From NCBI GenBank assembly GCA_030674155.1, contig CM060324.1, forward strand, positions 49,320,035 through 49,384,034: 64,000 nucleotides of DNA. Direction: 5' to 3'. A program made the translations under genes and the position numbers. The DNA comes from Stramonita haemastoma. Taxonomy: Eukaryota > Mollusca > Gastropoda > Neogastropoda > Muricidae. The notes beneath the pieces are model-generated. The model did not search any database. It was not told the origin of the DNA and saw only the letters and a list, made by a program, of their open reading frames with translations. Positions 13,569-23,180 of the stretch are shown here, one piece after another; position 1 is the first letter of the stretch; each line of letters starts with the position of its first letter.

Positions 13569-14149
13569 CAAATAATTCAGAGCTGCATGATCTGATCAGA
13601 TCACTAATCTGATCAGCATGTCTATAATGTGAATGATGACTGCATGCTTGATTGTTTTGGTATGAGTGTCGCAATCAGAAATATGGGCCTAGTTCTGTAG
13701 GCTGTGTGTGTGCCAAAATAAACGCCTTTTTTTTTCTTTTTTTTTTAAACTGCTTGCAGAACAATTTATGTCAAATGCTTCGAAACAAATGGCTAGTTAT
13801 TGCCCATAATATAGATCCTCAAAAACACAAACAGTATGCAACCTCTTGCGCTAAATTGCAAATCAATGCATGCAAGGGCGTCGCTAAGCGCGAGGCGTAG
13901 GCCTACGATAGTCTACTTATGTTGAACCCAAAACAATTTCCTAACAAAAAGCCTGCGCTGATACTGTTCACCTGGACAAGGCTCATCATCATGACCAGCT
14001 GAACTATTCACAATTCTTTTCTTTAAAAATTCTGCTGTTTAATTCTGATTAAACGTGAATAATCTTTGTGAAACCATATTTTCATCTAGTAGGCGAAAGT
14101 AAACGAAAATTGTGATGACCGATGGCACTTACTTTGAAATTTCCGCCAT
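1259..14149 (-). CDS. KNL1: KNL1 kinetochore scaffold, ten exons, 3' end outside window
   Basis: Kinetochore scaffold 1 recruits BUB1/BUB3 to outer kinetochores and docks protein phosphatase 1. The exon model on the minus strand is 14133-14149, 12344-12374, 11399-11440, 10680-10741, 9435-9555, 8755-8891, 4337-8151, 3790-3900, 2742-2851 and 1259-1340. All junctions are GT-AG and every phase agrees. The start is ATG at 14149 (MAEISKGKRSN). The joined N-terminus contains SSILK across the exon 2/3 junction and KRVSFAET in exon 4, the two PP1-docking motifs of KNL1 in their usual order. Exon 7 holds MELT-type repeats. Exons 8-10 are acidic and probably coiled-coil, as expected before the C-terminal RWD domains, which must lie to the left of the window. 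About 1,510 codons are visible. Exon 7 has two apparent 1-nt losses (near 7707 and 7623). KNL1 identity is very likely; the exact exon edges are hand-called. Confidence 0.88.
1885..1970 (+). repeat. Fragment of the SINE-A variant tail
   Basis: GTGGGTGAAAATGGTTGCATAC, AAATCTCCCTACTGG and GGGAGCTCTAGCTGAGGAAC match the alternative tail. Confidence 0.5.
2210..2455 (+). mobile_element. Fossil RNase H fragment of a non-LTR retrotransposon
   Basis: The open frame 2150-2458 contains NSKPALLFLQ, EISHLIRCLELRG, SFCWVPSHL and EWGDRHAKRG. This series resembles the RNase H domain that ends the ORF2 of Jockey/I-type LINEs. The usual DSK catalytic Asp reads as Asn here and no reverse transcriptase precedes it, so the fragment is dead. 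It sits antisense in KNL1 intron 9. Confidence 0.6.
4337..8151 (-). CDS. KNL1: KNL1 exon 7, giant exon with T-x-x-F/Y plus M-x-L-T repeat array
   Basis: This 3.8-kb exon starts after TTTCAG at 8152 and ends before GTTAGC at 4336. Early motifs include MDLT (about 7835) and MELT in a shifted frame at 7659-7673. Further MELT, MELT, MDIT and MEIT copies lie between about 7330 and 6590. From 6378 down to 5288 runs an array of about nine modules: a basic residue, T or S, two residues, F or Y, a spacer of about 8-12 acidic or small residues, then MSLTC, MSMTC or MDMTC. In vertebrate KNL1 the T-x-x-aromatic and MELT pair forms the BUB1/BUB3 recruitment unit after MPS1 phosphorylation. Here the residue after Met is often Ser and Cys follows the Thr. 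The open frame runs on past the donor into intron to 4187; that tail is not coding. Confidence 0.87.
10300..10545 (+). mobile_element. SINE-A variant with a different 3' end
   Basis: The first part resembles SINE-A (AAGAGTAGGCCATTG). The second part has TTAGACACCATCCC, CCACTACCTAAATGGTGG, AAATCTCACCATTGG and GAGCTCTAGCAGAGGAAC. The same composite occurs at 25905-26215. Confidence 0.55.
10680..11440 (-). CDS. KNL1: KNL1 exons 3 and 4, PP1-docking SILK and RVSF motifs
   Basis: Exon 3 (11399-11440) starts with ILK, completing SSILK with the last two serines of exon 2. Exon 4 (10680-10741) reads through KSKRVSFAETCCIK. In the known family SILK and RVSF together recruit PP1 to silence the checkpoint, and Aurora B phosphorylation of both serines blocks this. 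Both sites here keep the serine and a basic residue upstream. Exon 3 ends in phase 0, exon 4 in phase 2. Confidence 0.88.
11094..11198. repeat. GTTGT pentanucleotide repeat inside (GT)n
   Basis: About 14 copies of the 5-mer TGTGT/GTTGT between two (GT)n blocks, in KNL1 intron 3. Confidence 0.92.
13032..13383 (-). mobile_element. SINE-A, full-length copy
   Basis: Family SINE-A: a tRNA-like head with A box (TAGCCTAGTGG) and B-box-like GTTTGATTCC, a body with GTTAACATCAGTGCTGACTC, GAACGCACGCAGAACATC and AAGAGTAGGCCAT, and an (AAAT)n tail. This minus copy runs from the head at 13383 to the tail at 13032, in KNL1 intron 1. Confidence 0.8.
13404..13568. repeat. Compound microsatellite (GAT)n, (GGT)n and (GT)n
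   Basis: (GAT)n at 13404-13452, short (GGT)n, then (GT)n to 13567; abuts the head of a SINE-A. Confidence 0.92.
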
Positions 14150-14277
14150 TTTGCAGCCGCTTCGTTTATTGTGACGTCATCGATACGAGCAGCTTCGTGC
14201 TTGCCGGAAAAACCCGAGAATTAAGCCAAGGCCCAGGCGTTCCGAAGTCTGCGAAACTTTAGACAACAACAACAAAG
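14150..14277. promoter_or_regulatory. Bidirectional promoter of KNL1 and PRDX5
   Basis: Only 128 bp separate the KNL1 start codon (minus, 14149) and the PRDX5 start codon (plus, 14278). The stretch is GC-richer than its surroundings, has CpGs, a perfect palindromic CRE at 14172-14179 and an ETS-type CCGGAA at 14204-14209, and lacks a TATA box. Both 5' UTRs must be very short or overlap. Joint regulation is inferred. Confidence 0.7.
14172..14179. promoter_or_regulatory. CRE/ATF site TGACGTCA
   Basis: Exact eight-base palindromic cAMP response element, 23 bp upstream of the KNL1 start codon and about 99 bp upstream of the PRDX5 start codon. Bound by CREB/ATF bZIP factors in animals; use here is inferred. 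Confidence 0.6.
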
Positions 14278-17048
14278 ATGCTGGCTGCAAGACTTGCTCG
14301 AACCCTGTGTCGGTCATTTTATGGAGTTCGCTCCATCACCACAACTAGCAGTGTCAATATGCCAATTAAGGTACTACATGTAGGCCTAGGCCTATGGCCT
14401 ATCTGTCTTTCCGAGCTGTAGCATTGATTCAAGGTCGCCGGCAGTCCTATTAGGCCTAGGCTAGCGATGAAACTTCCCTCTTATAATGCTGGAAATTATA
14501 CAAAGCTCATATAGCGTGACACCCACAGACACTGTACGTTTATAACTAAGTTTTTATTGTGTTTTTTTTTTTAGTGTTCTGTAACAATAGTCTGCTCATA
14601 ATCATATTGTTTGCAAATTGCAGCCTTACATCTGATGCATGCCAGAACGCAATTCAGCATTCATAATCATAGTCATACCAGGCTACGTTCATTCAGTTCT
14701 CTGACGTGTTACTCCTGCAACTTGTAACGCTATACACTGGATGACAGTTCCAAAGAGCTACTTTGTTGCACACCAACTATGTTAAGCTTTAGCTTTAAAG
14801 AAAAGTGCACAGCAATGTTATTCATAATGTCAGCATGTGCAAAATGGATTGTTTCTAAGAGGCACTAGCTACAGTAGCTTATTCAGTGTACTAATAAAAA
14901 TATACAGATGGTTGGTTGGTGGTACAGTCCTTAAATGGGATAGCACCGCTGGGACTCCAATAGAATCAAACCAAAACTACTAATAAATTAATATAAGAGA
15001 GATCATAGTTTGTTGTTTTTACAGTACAATTCAGTCTTAAATAAGAGAGATCATGGGCTTTTCCCCCCCAATACAAGCATAGTGATATTTAAAAAAATGT
15101 TTTGATGTAGCCTTTCTTTGATATTTGCAAAACCCAGCCACACAGCAAGTTGAACATCATGTGATGGTTATTCCAGAGGTTCCACATGCATGCAAACGGA
15201 AACCACTGATACAATGATAGAATATTTATAAACATTTGCATGTATTCCAGTTAGTACCTGTAGGAACTGTTTTGGGCATCAGTGGAACAGCTTGATCCTT
15301 TTATTTCAAGGGTAATGAAATAAGCACTTATCTGCTTTTTTATATCCAGTCCCGTGTGTATGCTGTTTTGTCAATTTTGTCATCCGTTCCCACCTGTACA
15401 CAGCAGTCTACTCTTCCATAAAACAGAACGCGTGCGCAAGATATTCTGCGTGCGTTTGCACATGGGACCTCAGTTTATAGTCTCACCTGAAAAGTTTTCT
15501 GGGGTGTCCTGTTTTATGTAAGTTGAATTAATAGTGTCTTCCGCAAGATGGTACTGAGTCTGAATCGATTCATGAAGAAGTCAGCTGAATCCTGGGAATG
15601 TACATGAATGAAAAATTACACTTTTTTCCCAGTAAACTTTGTAAGAAATAGCAGGGTAACTCTATGACCAAGTGTCCAGAAGGCTGACCACAGCAACTGA
15701 GTGATCAATGTGATTGTGCACATATTGAACTTATCTAATATCTTAGATGCATTGTTGAATGATTCAGTATGCCCTTCAGGAGGTCAGATTTGCATGTGTC
15801 TGAGTCCCTGACTGAGTCTGTGATTTTGTGTGTGTAAGTAATCTGTATGTGTTTGTATGTGTGTGTATGTATGTGTGTGTGTGTGTGTGCGTGCGTGTGG
15901 TGTATGTGTGTGTCTGTGTGTGCGTGCGTGCATGTGTGTGTGTGTGTGTGTGTAGGTTGGGTGGAGAGGGGTGGGGTTATGAGTATCACTGTGTAAATCA
16001 AATGTGATGAATGCATGTTTGTGCCTCAAAAAAAGGAACCTAGCAAAATTCTGTACTCTTTAAAAGTGAAGAGTTTTTGATTCAGGGGTCAGCTTGTTGA
16101 ACACTAACTTTCTGTGGGGTTTTGGGAGGGGGGAGGGGGGGTTCTTGTTATGTAAAAAGACATGGAAGGTGCCTATCTAGGTTTAAAAATTGTGCATGGC
16201 TTGAGGTTTTTCACAGGAGCTGAAACAAGAAGCATGCCTGTACAGTGTACAGAAAGAAAAGATGAAAGAAAAAGTAACAAATATGGACTTAAACATACTC
16301 ATCATTATTTGGATGGATTGATAATTCTTTCCGTTGTTATCACTCAGGTAGGGACAAGCTGCCAGCAGTTGACCTGTATGAAGGTGACCCTGGTACTAAA
16401 GTCAACACATCCGACCTGAAGGGCAAGGTCGTCATGTTTGGTGTGCCTGGTGCCTTCACACCTACCTGTAACAACGTAAGTAAAAACAGTGTCCCTTGGG
16501 TCATTAGCATTGATAATAATAATGATTATTATTATTAATATTATAATTATAATAATAATACATGGAATTATGTAGCGCTATATCTTGTAAAAAGGCCAAA
16601 ACAAATCAAAGCGCTTTGATCAGTTATAACCATTTGCTAGTCTTTTTTTGTTTGTTTGTTTTTTTTGGTTAAAATCAAAGAAGGAAAAATGGCAAATACT
16701 GGGAGAGGAGTAACATAGGGGTAGATCGGTGGTCTAGAGGTAACGTGCCTGCCTAGAAAGTCCTTAAGTAAGAAGTCCTGGTCGGAAGTGAGCGGTCGTT
16801 TGAACCCCGCTTTGGACCCAAAACTCTTTCCCCATCCATTATACTACCAATGGTGGTCTGGGTGCTAGTCTTTTGGGTTGAGATGACAAACCAAGGTCCC
16901 ATATATTATTTAGCGCACGCAAAAGAACCCATGGCAACTGGCAAAACTCTGTAGAAAAAAGCCACTCTGATGGGGAAACAAATACAGTTGCAGACAGGAA
17001 AAGAAAAATAATGTTTGTATGTGTGTGTGTGTGTATGTGTGCGTGTGT

Positions 17049-17090
<42 letters not shown>

Positions 17091-17293
17091 GTGTGTGTGT
17101 ACAGGATCATGCCCCAGGTTTCATTCAGAATGCGGATGCACTGAAGGCAAAGGGAGTGAGCAGCATTGTGTGCCTGTCTGTCAACGACCCCTTTGTGATG
17201 GGGGCCTGGGCAAACACACTGGGAGCTAGCAATAAGGTGTGTGTGTGTGTGTGTATGTGTGTGTATGTGTGTGTGTGTGTGTGTTGTGTGTGT

Positions 17294-17331
<38 letters not shown>

Positions 17332-19297
17332 GATTATTCATGTATATTGTATACAATACTTACATGCCTCTGTCTAATATCACTTTTTGGTGGATAGACA
17401 TTAAAATTGAAGACACACACATACATACCAGTCTGTGTCAGTATCATGCAAACATTTTTGGGTTCTTTTTTTTTTTTCAAGCGAGAGAGAGAGTGTGTGT
17501 GTGCGTGTGTGTGTGTGAGTGTGTGTTGTGTGTGTGTGTGTGTACACATGAAGGAGATCAAATAATTATGCACATTAAAGATCCCATTATTCATGTCCAC
17601 ATTTGATGAGTTACGGAAAAAAATATACCCAGTATACATCTTGTAAGCTTGAATGCAGCTACCCTTATGCCGGGCAAAGAACAAAAAAAAATCATGATAA
17701 TGATGATTACCATGCCACAATCCTCTGGTCCCCAGTCCTGTGGTGACTGCAGTCCTATGCTAACTGTTTCTTGCAGTGGCTGGTGGAAAATATGTTACCT
17801 GTATTGTGTGTTCACAGGTGAGGTTTCTGGCCGATACCTGTGGTGATTTTGTAAAGGTGAGTCATGAGAAGATGTATTATTTTTAAAAGTTTGTTAGCGT
17901 TTCAACAAAGAACAAAGCATACTACATGTGTTTACTAACCACCATCACCACCACTACTACTACTACTACTGCTACTGCTACTGCTACTGCTACTGCTACT
18001 ACTACTACTATTATGCTGTGGCTACTACTACTATTGTATTTTTACACACACTTACACCAGTACACACACTGTGGCACTAAACAGATCCTGGCCTAATCAT
18101 CAATGTTCCATCAATTAACTGATTAAAGGTGGAGAAGATTGATTGCAGGCTGTGAATTTTTGCACATCAAATGATAAACTGACACACCAGACATCAGTCT
18201 GAGACAGGGTTTGCACTCTCCTTGAAACTCTTTCAACCTCCTTGAATTTTGAGGCCTTCTTTTCAACGTCTTAAATGCCCTGAAAATGGCCGAAATGTGT
18301 CTACCTGTGTCAGAACCTCCTTGAAAACCCTTGAAAATTAAAGCATTTTTGTCGAAAATATTATCTTGAAGGATGATAATGAGGTCAAGATACATTTTTG
18401 TGCCTCCCCTTCCCACAAGACAGTTCAAATGCCTCAGTGTGTGGATGTAACAAACCAGGAATAACAGACGACAAAGTGTCCAAAGGAGGTAAATACTGAT
18501 TTTGTGTATGTGCAGTAAGTTACCAAAAGTCATGTACTGATCACCCCAGTTGAAAGGATTTAGGATGTCATCATCATCCTGTGAGAGGATATTTAGTCAC
18601 TTACTTTAATGTGAGAGAATATATAGTCACTTACATTAATGTGAGAGAAGATTTAGTCACTTACTTTAATGTGAGAGAATATATAGTCACTTACATTAAT
18701 GTGAGAGAATATATAGTCACTTACTTTAATGTGAGAGAATATATAGCCACTTACTTAATGTATCTTTTTAACTCCCTTGCCTGATTGACACGTGTGCAGA
18801 TTTGAACAAAAACCTTTTGCTGTTTTGCCAACATCATGCTGAGTTTGTCCATTTCATAATCTTTTCCTCGTATCATATTAAAGTGTAATGCATTCATAAT
18901 TATGCTTAATGACTTTTTCGTGACAGATGTGTACATAAACAAGATGTGCTAAGTAAGATTTGTTTATTTTTCAGCAGTTTATGCTGTAATTCCATGAAGC
19001 AGTCAGTATATTGGAGTGAACCTTAGCGGTGGTGATTGCTCCTTACTGTTGTCCCTTGTTTCTAAGAGCAGACGACTGGTTCTTTTTCAGAAAGCTGATC
19101 TGGCTCTAGACCTCTCTGCTGTCCTCGGCAATGTCAGGTCAACACGGTGAGTAAGCCATCATTTTCTTTAACCGCAGAGGTGTAGTTAGTACTGCAGCAT
19201 GTCTCACACACACACACGCACGCACGCATGCACTCACACACACACACACACAACACACACACACAACACACACACAACACACTCACCACACAACACA

Positions 19298-19370
<73 letters not shown>

Positions 19371-19410
19371 CACACACACACACAACACACACACACACAC
19401 ACACACACAC

Positions 19411-19466
<56 letters not shown>

Positions 19467-19674
19467 CCTTCGGATGAGACTTTAAACCGAGGTCCCGTGT
19501 GCGAACGCACGCAGAACATCTTGCGCACACGTTAAATCCTGTTCCGCTTTTCGTAAGAGTAGGCCATCGTGTGCCGGTGGGAACAGATGACAATATTTAC
19601 AAAACTGCATACACACGGGACCGGATGAAAAAAAGCACATGATTGCTTATTCTGTTATCCTTGATATAAAAGAA

Positions 19675-19705
<31 letters not shown>

Positions 19706-21538
19706 ACACACACTCACACACACAGACACACAACACACACACACACAACCACACACACAACCACACACACACACACACAGAGATACACACAAACCAAATA
19801 AGTTTGCAAGCTTAGGCAACGTGTGAGTTTAACCTTCTTGCGTTGCATATGTTAGTGTAAAAGTCTTCCTAGTATTCATCACGCTGTGTGCACTTCTTTT
19901 TTCAAAAAGCCAGCTTTTCTAGGCATGTATGATGCCATAGGTTTACTCTTTCCATTCTTAGTGTGCAGCATATATCTGGCCTATTTTGGATTACTAAAGA
20001 TTGTGTGTATGTGTGTCCGCACATACAGAAACAGTTTATATTCTCATCTGACGTGTGTGTGCTCACATACAGAAACTCTGTTCATATTGTCATCTGAGGT
20101 GTGTGTAGGTGTGTGCGCTCATACAGAAACTTAGTTTATATTCTCATCTGAGGGTTATATTCTCATCTGAGGGACTTAAAAGGTCTGGGAAACCAATAAC
20201 TCAGGGGTGAAAAATCGCTGACTATTGTGATGGGTATGTGCTGATGTTCAGAACCTGTGTTGTGCTATATACATGCAGGGTTCGCGTTAGGATTTTTTAA
20301 AACCGGTACTGCCAGTTGCCATTTCAGAGACATCTTGACCAACTCCCCCAAAATCGGTCCCCAGAAAATAAAATCCGGTACGTACTGTGAACAAAACGAA
20401 ACTAATCAGTGAGGGGGTGGGGGAGGGGGGGATTGTTGGTTAGCAAAGCTAAATCTAAATTGAACGCGAATCTCTCAGACTTTGACTGCCATGCTGCTTG
20501 CTGCCACTCGCTTCTTGGGCATGAAGCCACGAAGGAAATAGGATTTTTTTCTAGCGCCTGTGCCACTGTCCGTGTCAGTCTGTTGTTTTGCATGGCATCA
20601 TTCGTGTGACTTATATTCTTCTTTCTTGTTTCTATGCTTAGCGCTCATCTAGATCTTTGTTCATTTTAGATTTGGTTTTCGACTCTTCTCTCTGAAAGCA
20701 ACGCGCAAATTCATAGTCATAGACCCTCGCTTTTGGCTTTTCGTAAGAGCAGGCCGTCGTGGGAACGGATTACATTTACAAAACTGCATACACACGGGGA
20801 CTGGATGTGAAAAAGCACAGGAGTGCTTATTCCATTATCCTTGATATAAAAGATTAAAAGAATACAGAATAAATAAATCTAGGCCCCATTTACTCGATGT
20901 GAATGGAAGTCGCTGTCATGCCGAGAAGAGCGCGAAGCTCTATTCTTTCACAGTAAAGCTTGCTGTTCTGCGTGCTAGGCTAATAATGAGGCTGGGCTAA
21001 AGATGGTCGTCGAAAGGGGTGGCAAGGGGTAGGTGCGGTAAGCACAGTACAGGCGCATGATAGACTGTCAGAAAACTTCACTTCAGACTTTTTTTTTTTA
21101 GACGGAAATCTAATCGGTCACAGGCAAACAGAACCGGTTCGCGGTACCGGCTGCTTCGAAAATTTTCGGTATTCCCTGTTTACAATCGGTAAAATACCGA
21201 CAATTACCGGTTATCGCGAACCCTGTACATGTATATCCGTAATGTTCAAAAATGTATAGGTTTACCTATCTAATGTTAACCATAAGCATATGAAAACCCT
21301 AAAACTGAGCAAAGGTAGCTGCGACTAAAAAAAAAATTCTGTAAGTGCAATTTCTGTGATCAACACTAATTATATCCAGCAGTGCAAGGGTGAATTACTC
21401 ATGCCAGGAAGGGCGGATTGTCTTTCTTTCAGGTTTGTGCTGGTGGCTGAAGATGGCGTGGTCAAAAAGATCAGTGTGGAGCCTGACGGTGCTGGCCTCA
21501 GCTGCAGCAGAGCTCAAGATGCCCTCAGTCTGGTGTAA
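14278..21538 (+). CDS. PRDX5: Peroxiredoxin-5, mitochondrial, six exons, complete
   Basis: Atypical 2-Cys peroxiredoxin that reduces hydrogen peroxide, alkyl hydroperoxides and peroxynitrite using thioredoxin. Exons: 14278-14370, 16348-16475, 17105-17236, 17818-17856, 19091-19146, 21433-21538. The N-terminus MLAARLARTLCRSF is a typical mitochondrial leader. A second in-frame ATG at 14359 (MPIK) matches the place where the short cytosolic or mature form starts in vertebrates. Exon 2 holds the active-site motif PGAFTPTC with the peroxidatic Cys. Exon 3 encodes LKAKGV and CLSVND. The last exon encodes VEPDGAGLSC with the resolving Cys. It ends in SLV, which is not a clear PTS1 signal, unlike SQL in human PRDX5. 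Exon 2 is one base short near 16350 in a GGG run, so the literal frame is broken there. The other exons agree in phase. Exon 3 is flanked on both sides by GT repeats. Confidence 0.9.
15298..15492 (-). mobile_element. SINE-A, 5'-truncated copy
   Basis: Matches the body and tail of SINE-A on the minus strand, diverged, in PRDX5 intron 1. Confidence 0.65.
15833..15955. repeat. (GT)n-rich compound microsatellite
   Basis: Interrupted GT with GTAT and GTGC units, in PRDX5 intron 1. Confidence 0.88.
16535..16620 (+). repeat. Short GCGCT-flanked repeat, copy 1
   Basis: ATGGAATTATGTAGCGCTAT, a spacer, then AAATCAAAGCGCTT, giving a potential hairpin. Preceded by (AAT)n-rich DNA. Confidence 0.6.
16728..17013 (+). 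mobile_element. SINE-B, 3'-truncated at a (GT)n tract
   Basis: tRNA-like head GGTGGTCTAGAGGTAACGTG with TTTGAACCCCGC, then CAATGGTGGTCTGGGTGCTAG, AAAAGAACCC and GATGGGGAAACAAATAC. It lies just before PRDX5 exon 3. Confidence 0.7.
17015..17100. repeat. (GT)n forming the acceptor tract of PRDX5 exon 3
   Basis: Nearly pure GT up to TACAG at 17104. Confidence 0.92.
17105..17236 (+). CDS. PRDX5: PRDX5 exon 3, flanked by (GT)n on both sides
   Basis: A 44-codon exon from DHAPGF to GASNK. The acceptor tract is a (GT)n run at 17023-17100 ending in TACAG. The donor GTGTGTG is the first part of a second (GT)n run at 17237-17328. Both splice sites therefore sit directly in UG-repeat RNA. Confidence 0.88.
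17237..17328. repeat. (GT)n starting at the donor of PRDX5 exon 3
   Basis: The repeat starts with the donor GT itself. Confidence 0.92.
18195..18560 (+). repeat. Dispersed repeat E, copy 1
   Basis: CTTGAAAACCCTTGAAAATTAAAG, GGATGATAATGAGG and AATAACAGACGACAAAG recur at about 52985-53450 and 56090-56335. Confidence 0.45.
18581..18762. repeat. 30-bp minisatellite, six copies
   Basis: GTGAGAGAATATATAGTCAC followed by TTACATTAAT or TTACTTTAAT, with A/G and T alternations, in PRDX5 intron 4. Confidence 0.9.
19205..19464. repeat. Long (AC)n microsatellite, about 260 bp
   Basis: Interrupted by AACAC and TCAC units; located just after PRDX5 exon 5. Confidence 0.93.
19465..19706 (+). mobile_element. 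SINE-A, 5'-truncated copy fused to (AC)n
   Basis: Starts inside the body at TCCTTCGGATGAGAC directly after a long (AC)n run and ends in (AAAT)n, in PRDX5 intron 5. Confidence 0.78.
20276..21225. mobile_element. 950-bp DNA-transposon-like element with TIRs and 6-bp TSD
   Basis: Left end CAGGGTTCGCG (20276-20286) is the perfect inverse of the right end CGCGAACCCTG (21215-21225). The flanks are the direct repeat TACATG (20270-20275 and 21226-21231). Inner sequence is rich in ACCGGT/CCGGTA strings at both ends. No transposase frame was seen, so it is non-autonomous. It carries a truncated SINE-A copy at 20736-20879 and lies in PRDX5 intron 5. Confidence 0.7.
20736..20879 (+). mobile_element. SINE-A fragment nested in the TIR element
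   Basis: Distal body and tail only, from GCTTTTCGTAAGAG to AATAAATAAAT, inside the 950-bp element at 20276-21225. Confidence 0.7.
21433..21538 (+). CDS. PRDX5: PRDX5 last exon, stop codon inside a 32-bp minisatellite
   Basis: Runs from the acceptor TTTCAG to TAA at 21536-21538 and encodes the resolving-Cys segment. The final codons ALSLV and the stop form the first unit of a 32-bp tandem repeat (21516-21620) whose next two units lie in the 3' UTR. Confidence 0.88.
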
Positions 21539-21620
21539 CACTCCACCAGGATGCCCTCAGTCTGGTGTAACACTCCACCAGGATGCCCTCAGTCTGATGT
21601 AACACTCTACCAAGATGCTG
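21516..21620 (+). repeat. 32-bp minisatellite spanning the PRDX5 stop codon
   Basis: Units begin GATGCCCTCAGTCTG at 21516, 21549 and 21581, with a fourth decayed unit GATGCTGCC after 21613. Each of the first three contains the same TAA, so copy-number change would leave the protein end unchanged. Confidence 0.8.
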
Positions 21621-21893
21621 CCTGCCTGACTGGGCATTTTTTTTTTTTTTCTTTTTTTTTCCCTGTCAGAGCTGCCATGGTTTGGGATTTGTGTGTATGT
21701 GTGTGTTATGTGAAGGGGAAAAAAAAGGGAGTTTGATGACAGGTATGTCAGAAGAACACAAGTATCCGTTGCTGTTTCTAGCGTGTATTCCAGCATATTT
21801 GTTTTCCAAGACTGTATTTTGTTTACAGATTAAATGTTCCTCTCCTATCCCTTCCTGTTTTACTATTGGTGAGAACAGATGCATTTTTATAAA

Positions 21894-21899
21894 AATAAA
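21894..21899 (+). terminator. Candidate PRDX5 poly(A) signal AATAAA
   Basis: First clear AATAAA after the PRDX5 stop, about 355 nt downstream, in an A-rich stretch. An ATTAAA lies near 21830. Choice between them is not possible from sequence alone. Confidence 0.35.
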
Positions 21900-23111
21900 A
21901 AAAAGGGGGGGGAGGGGGGGAGAAATGTTTCTTTTCACTGTCAGTTTTAAAGCAAATGACTGAACATCTCCTGTCAAATTTGTGTTTATTACTGGAAGGT
22001 ATTGCTATGCAAACACACTTAAATCTACTCTTTACTCAGTACTGAATCTCCAGGATTTTTAATGTGTTAAGTATAATTTTTCTCTTTAAAAACAACTATA
22101 AAATATGTGATCACTAATTGTCATATTTTTTGTCATGGTCCGTATTACCTGGTTGGGACTTGCCAGAGTTTATTCTTTTTTTTATTGTTCATACCTATTA
22201 TGATGTTTTAAGATTATGATTTTCATATGAAGTAGAAAAGAACTTGCTTCCAAGAAGTCAGTATTATTGATCATACACACGTTTGTCACATATTTGATCA
22301 ACTTTGTGTTACTTCTGGTTTTTGTTTTATTGAGACTTTGCTTCCAGAAAATCAGCATTATCAAAAATTGTTACATATTTGACAAAAAGTTTCTTGTTTT
22401 TGCTTTTAGTATTATTGAAAATTGCTTTGGAAAAGTTCAGCATTGTCAAACATACACACTTTATGTGTTCAGGTTTGTCATTTCTTGTTTTTGGTTTATT
22501 ATCAAATGATTTTTTGTTAAGTTTGTTCAGAACTCAACATTTTTTTTCTGTGGTTAATTGCTATAACAAATCACCCTGGATGTATAAATCAACAAAAATG
22601 CAAGATGCAGAGAACAGGCAAGTCTGTGGAACAACACATCACAAGTCACTAGGACTGTACCATTCTATGTAATGCTCAAAACAAGAACATCATTCTCAGA
22701 ACCTTGCAACAAGGTGACGTAATATATGCAAATGAGACTAGGATATTTATGTGAATGACTGGGTCAGGAAAGGACCAGATGGCATGTCAGTGTTACAGTT
22801 TGCTTGACTATCGCTCATGATAACGATCTGTTCTGTTTGGACTCATAGTGTTGGTTATAAGTTTTGTCCAACAGCAGTGATTTTATTGTGCTTCACAAGC
22901 AGGCTGTTTTTATCTTACAGATAGAACAGGCTTTGTGTAACTGATGAATTTATTTTGTTTCCCTTGGGGGCTGTTTTATTTTACAGATATTGACAGTAGT
23001 AGGCTTTGTCTAACTCTGATGGTATCATTTTGGTCCATCAACCAAGCTCACAGCCAATGGTATTATCGTCCCTGGTGTATTTGCAGTTGGTCTTCCCTTG
23101 AATGATCTTTG

Positions 23112-23180
23112 AATGATCTTTATTTTTCGAGGGTTACAGAGTAAGCATTACATACTTTTTTTCATCCGGCCCCTTGAAAT
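23112..23180 (-). mobile_element. SINE-A, short decayed tail fragment
   Basis: TTTATTTTTCGAGGGTTACAG through TTTTTTTCATCCGG corresponds to the tail-proximal part of SINE-A. Confidence 0.45.

Noticed and set aside
16162..16419. 85-codon plus frame ending in VVITQVGTSCQQ
   Set aside because: Shadow frame created by the missing base in PRDX5 exon 2; the true frame encodes DKLPAVDLYEGD.
19199..19593. Open frames of Thr-His or Cys-Val repeats in this and other (AC/GT)n tracts
   Set aside because: Produced by dinucleotide repeats that lack stops; no unique sequence and no conservation.
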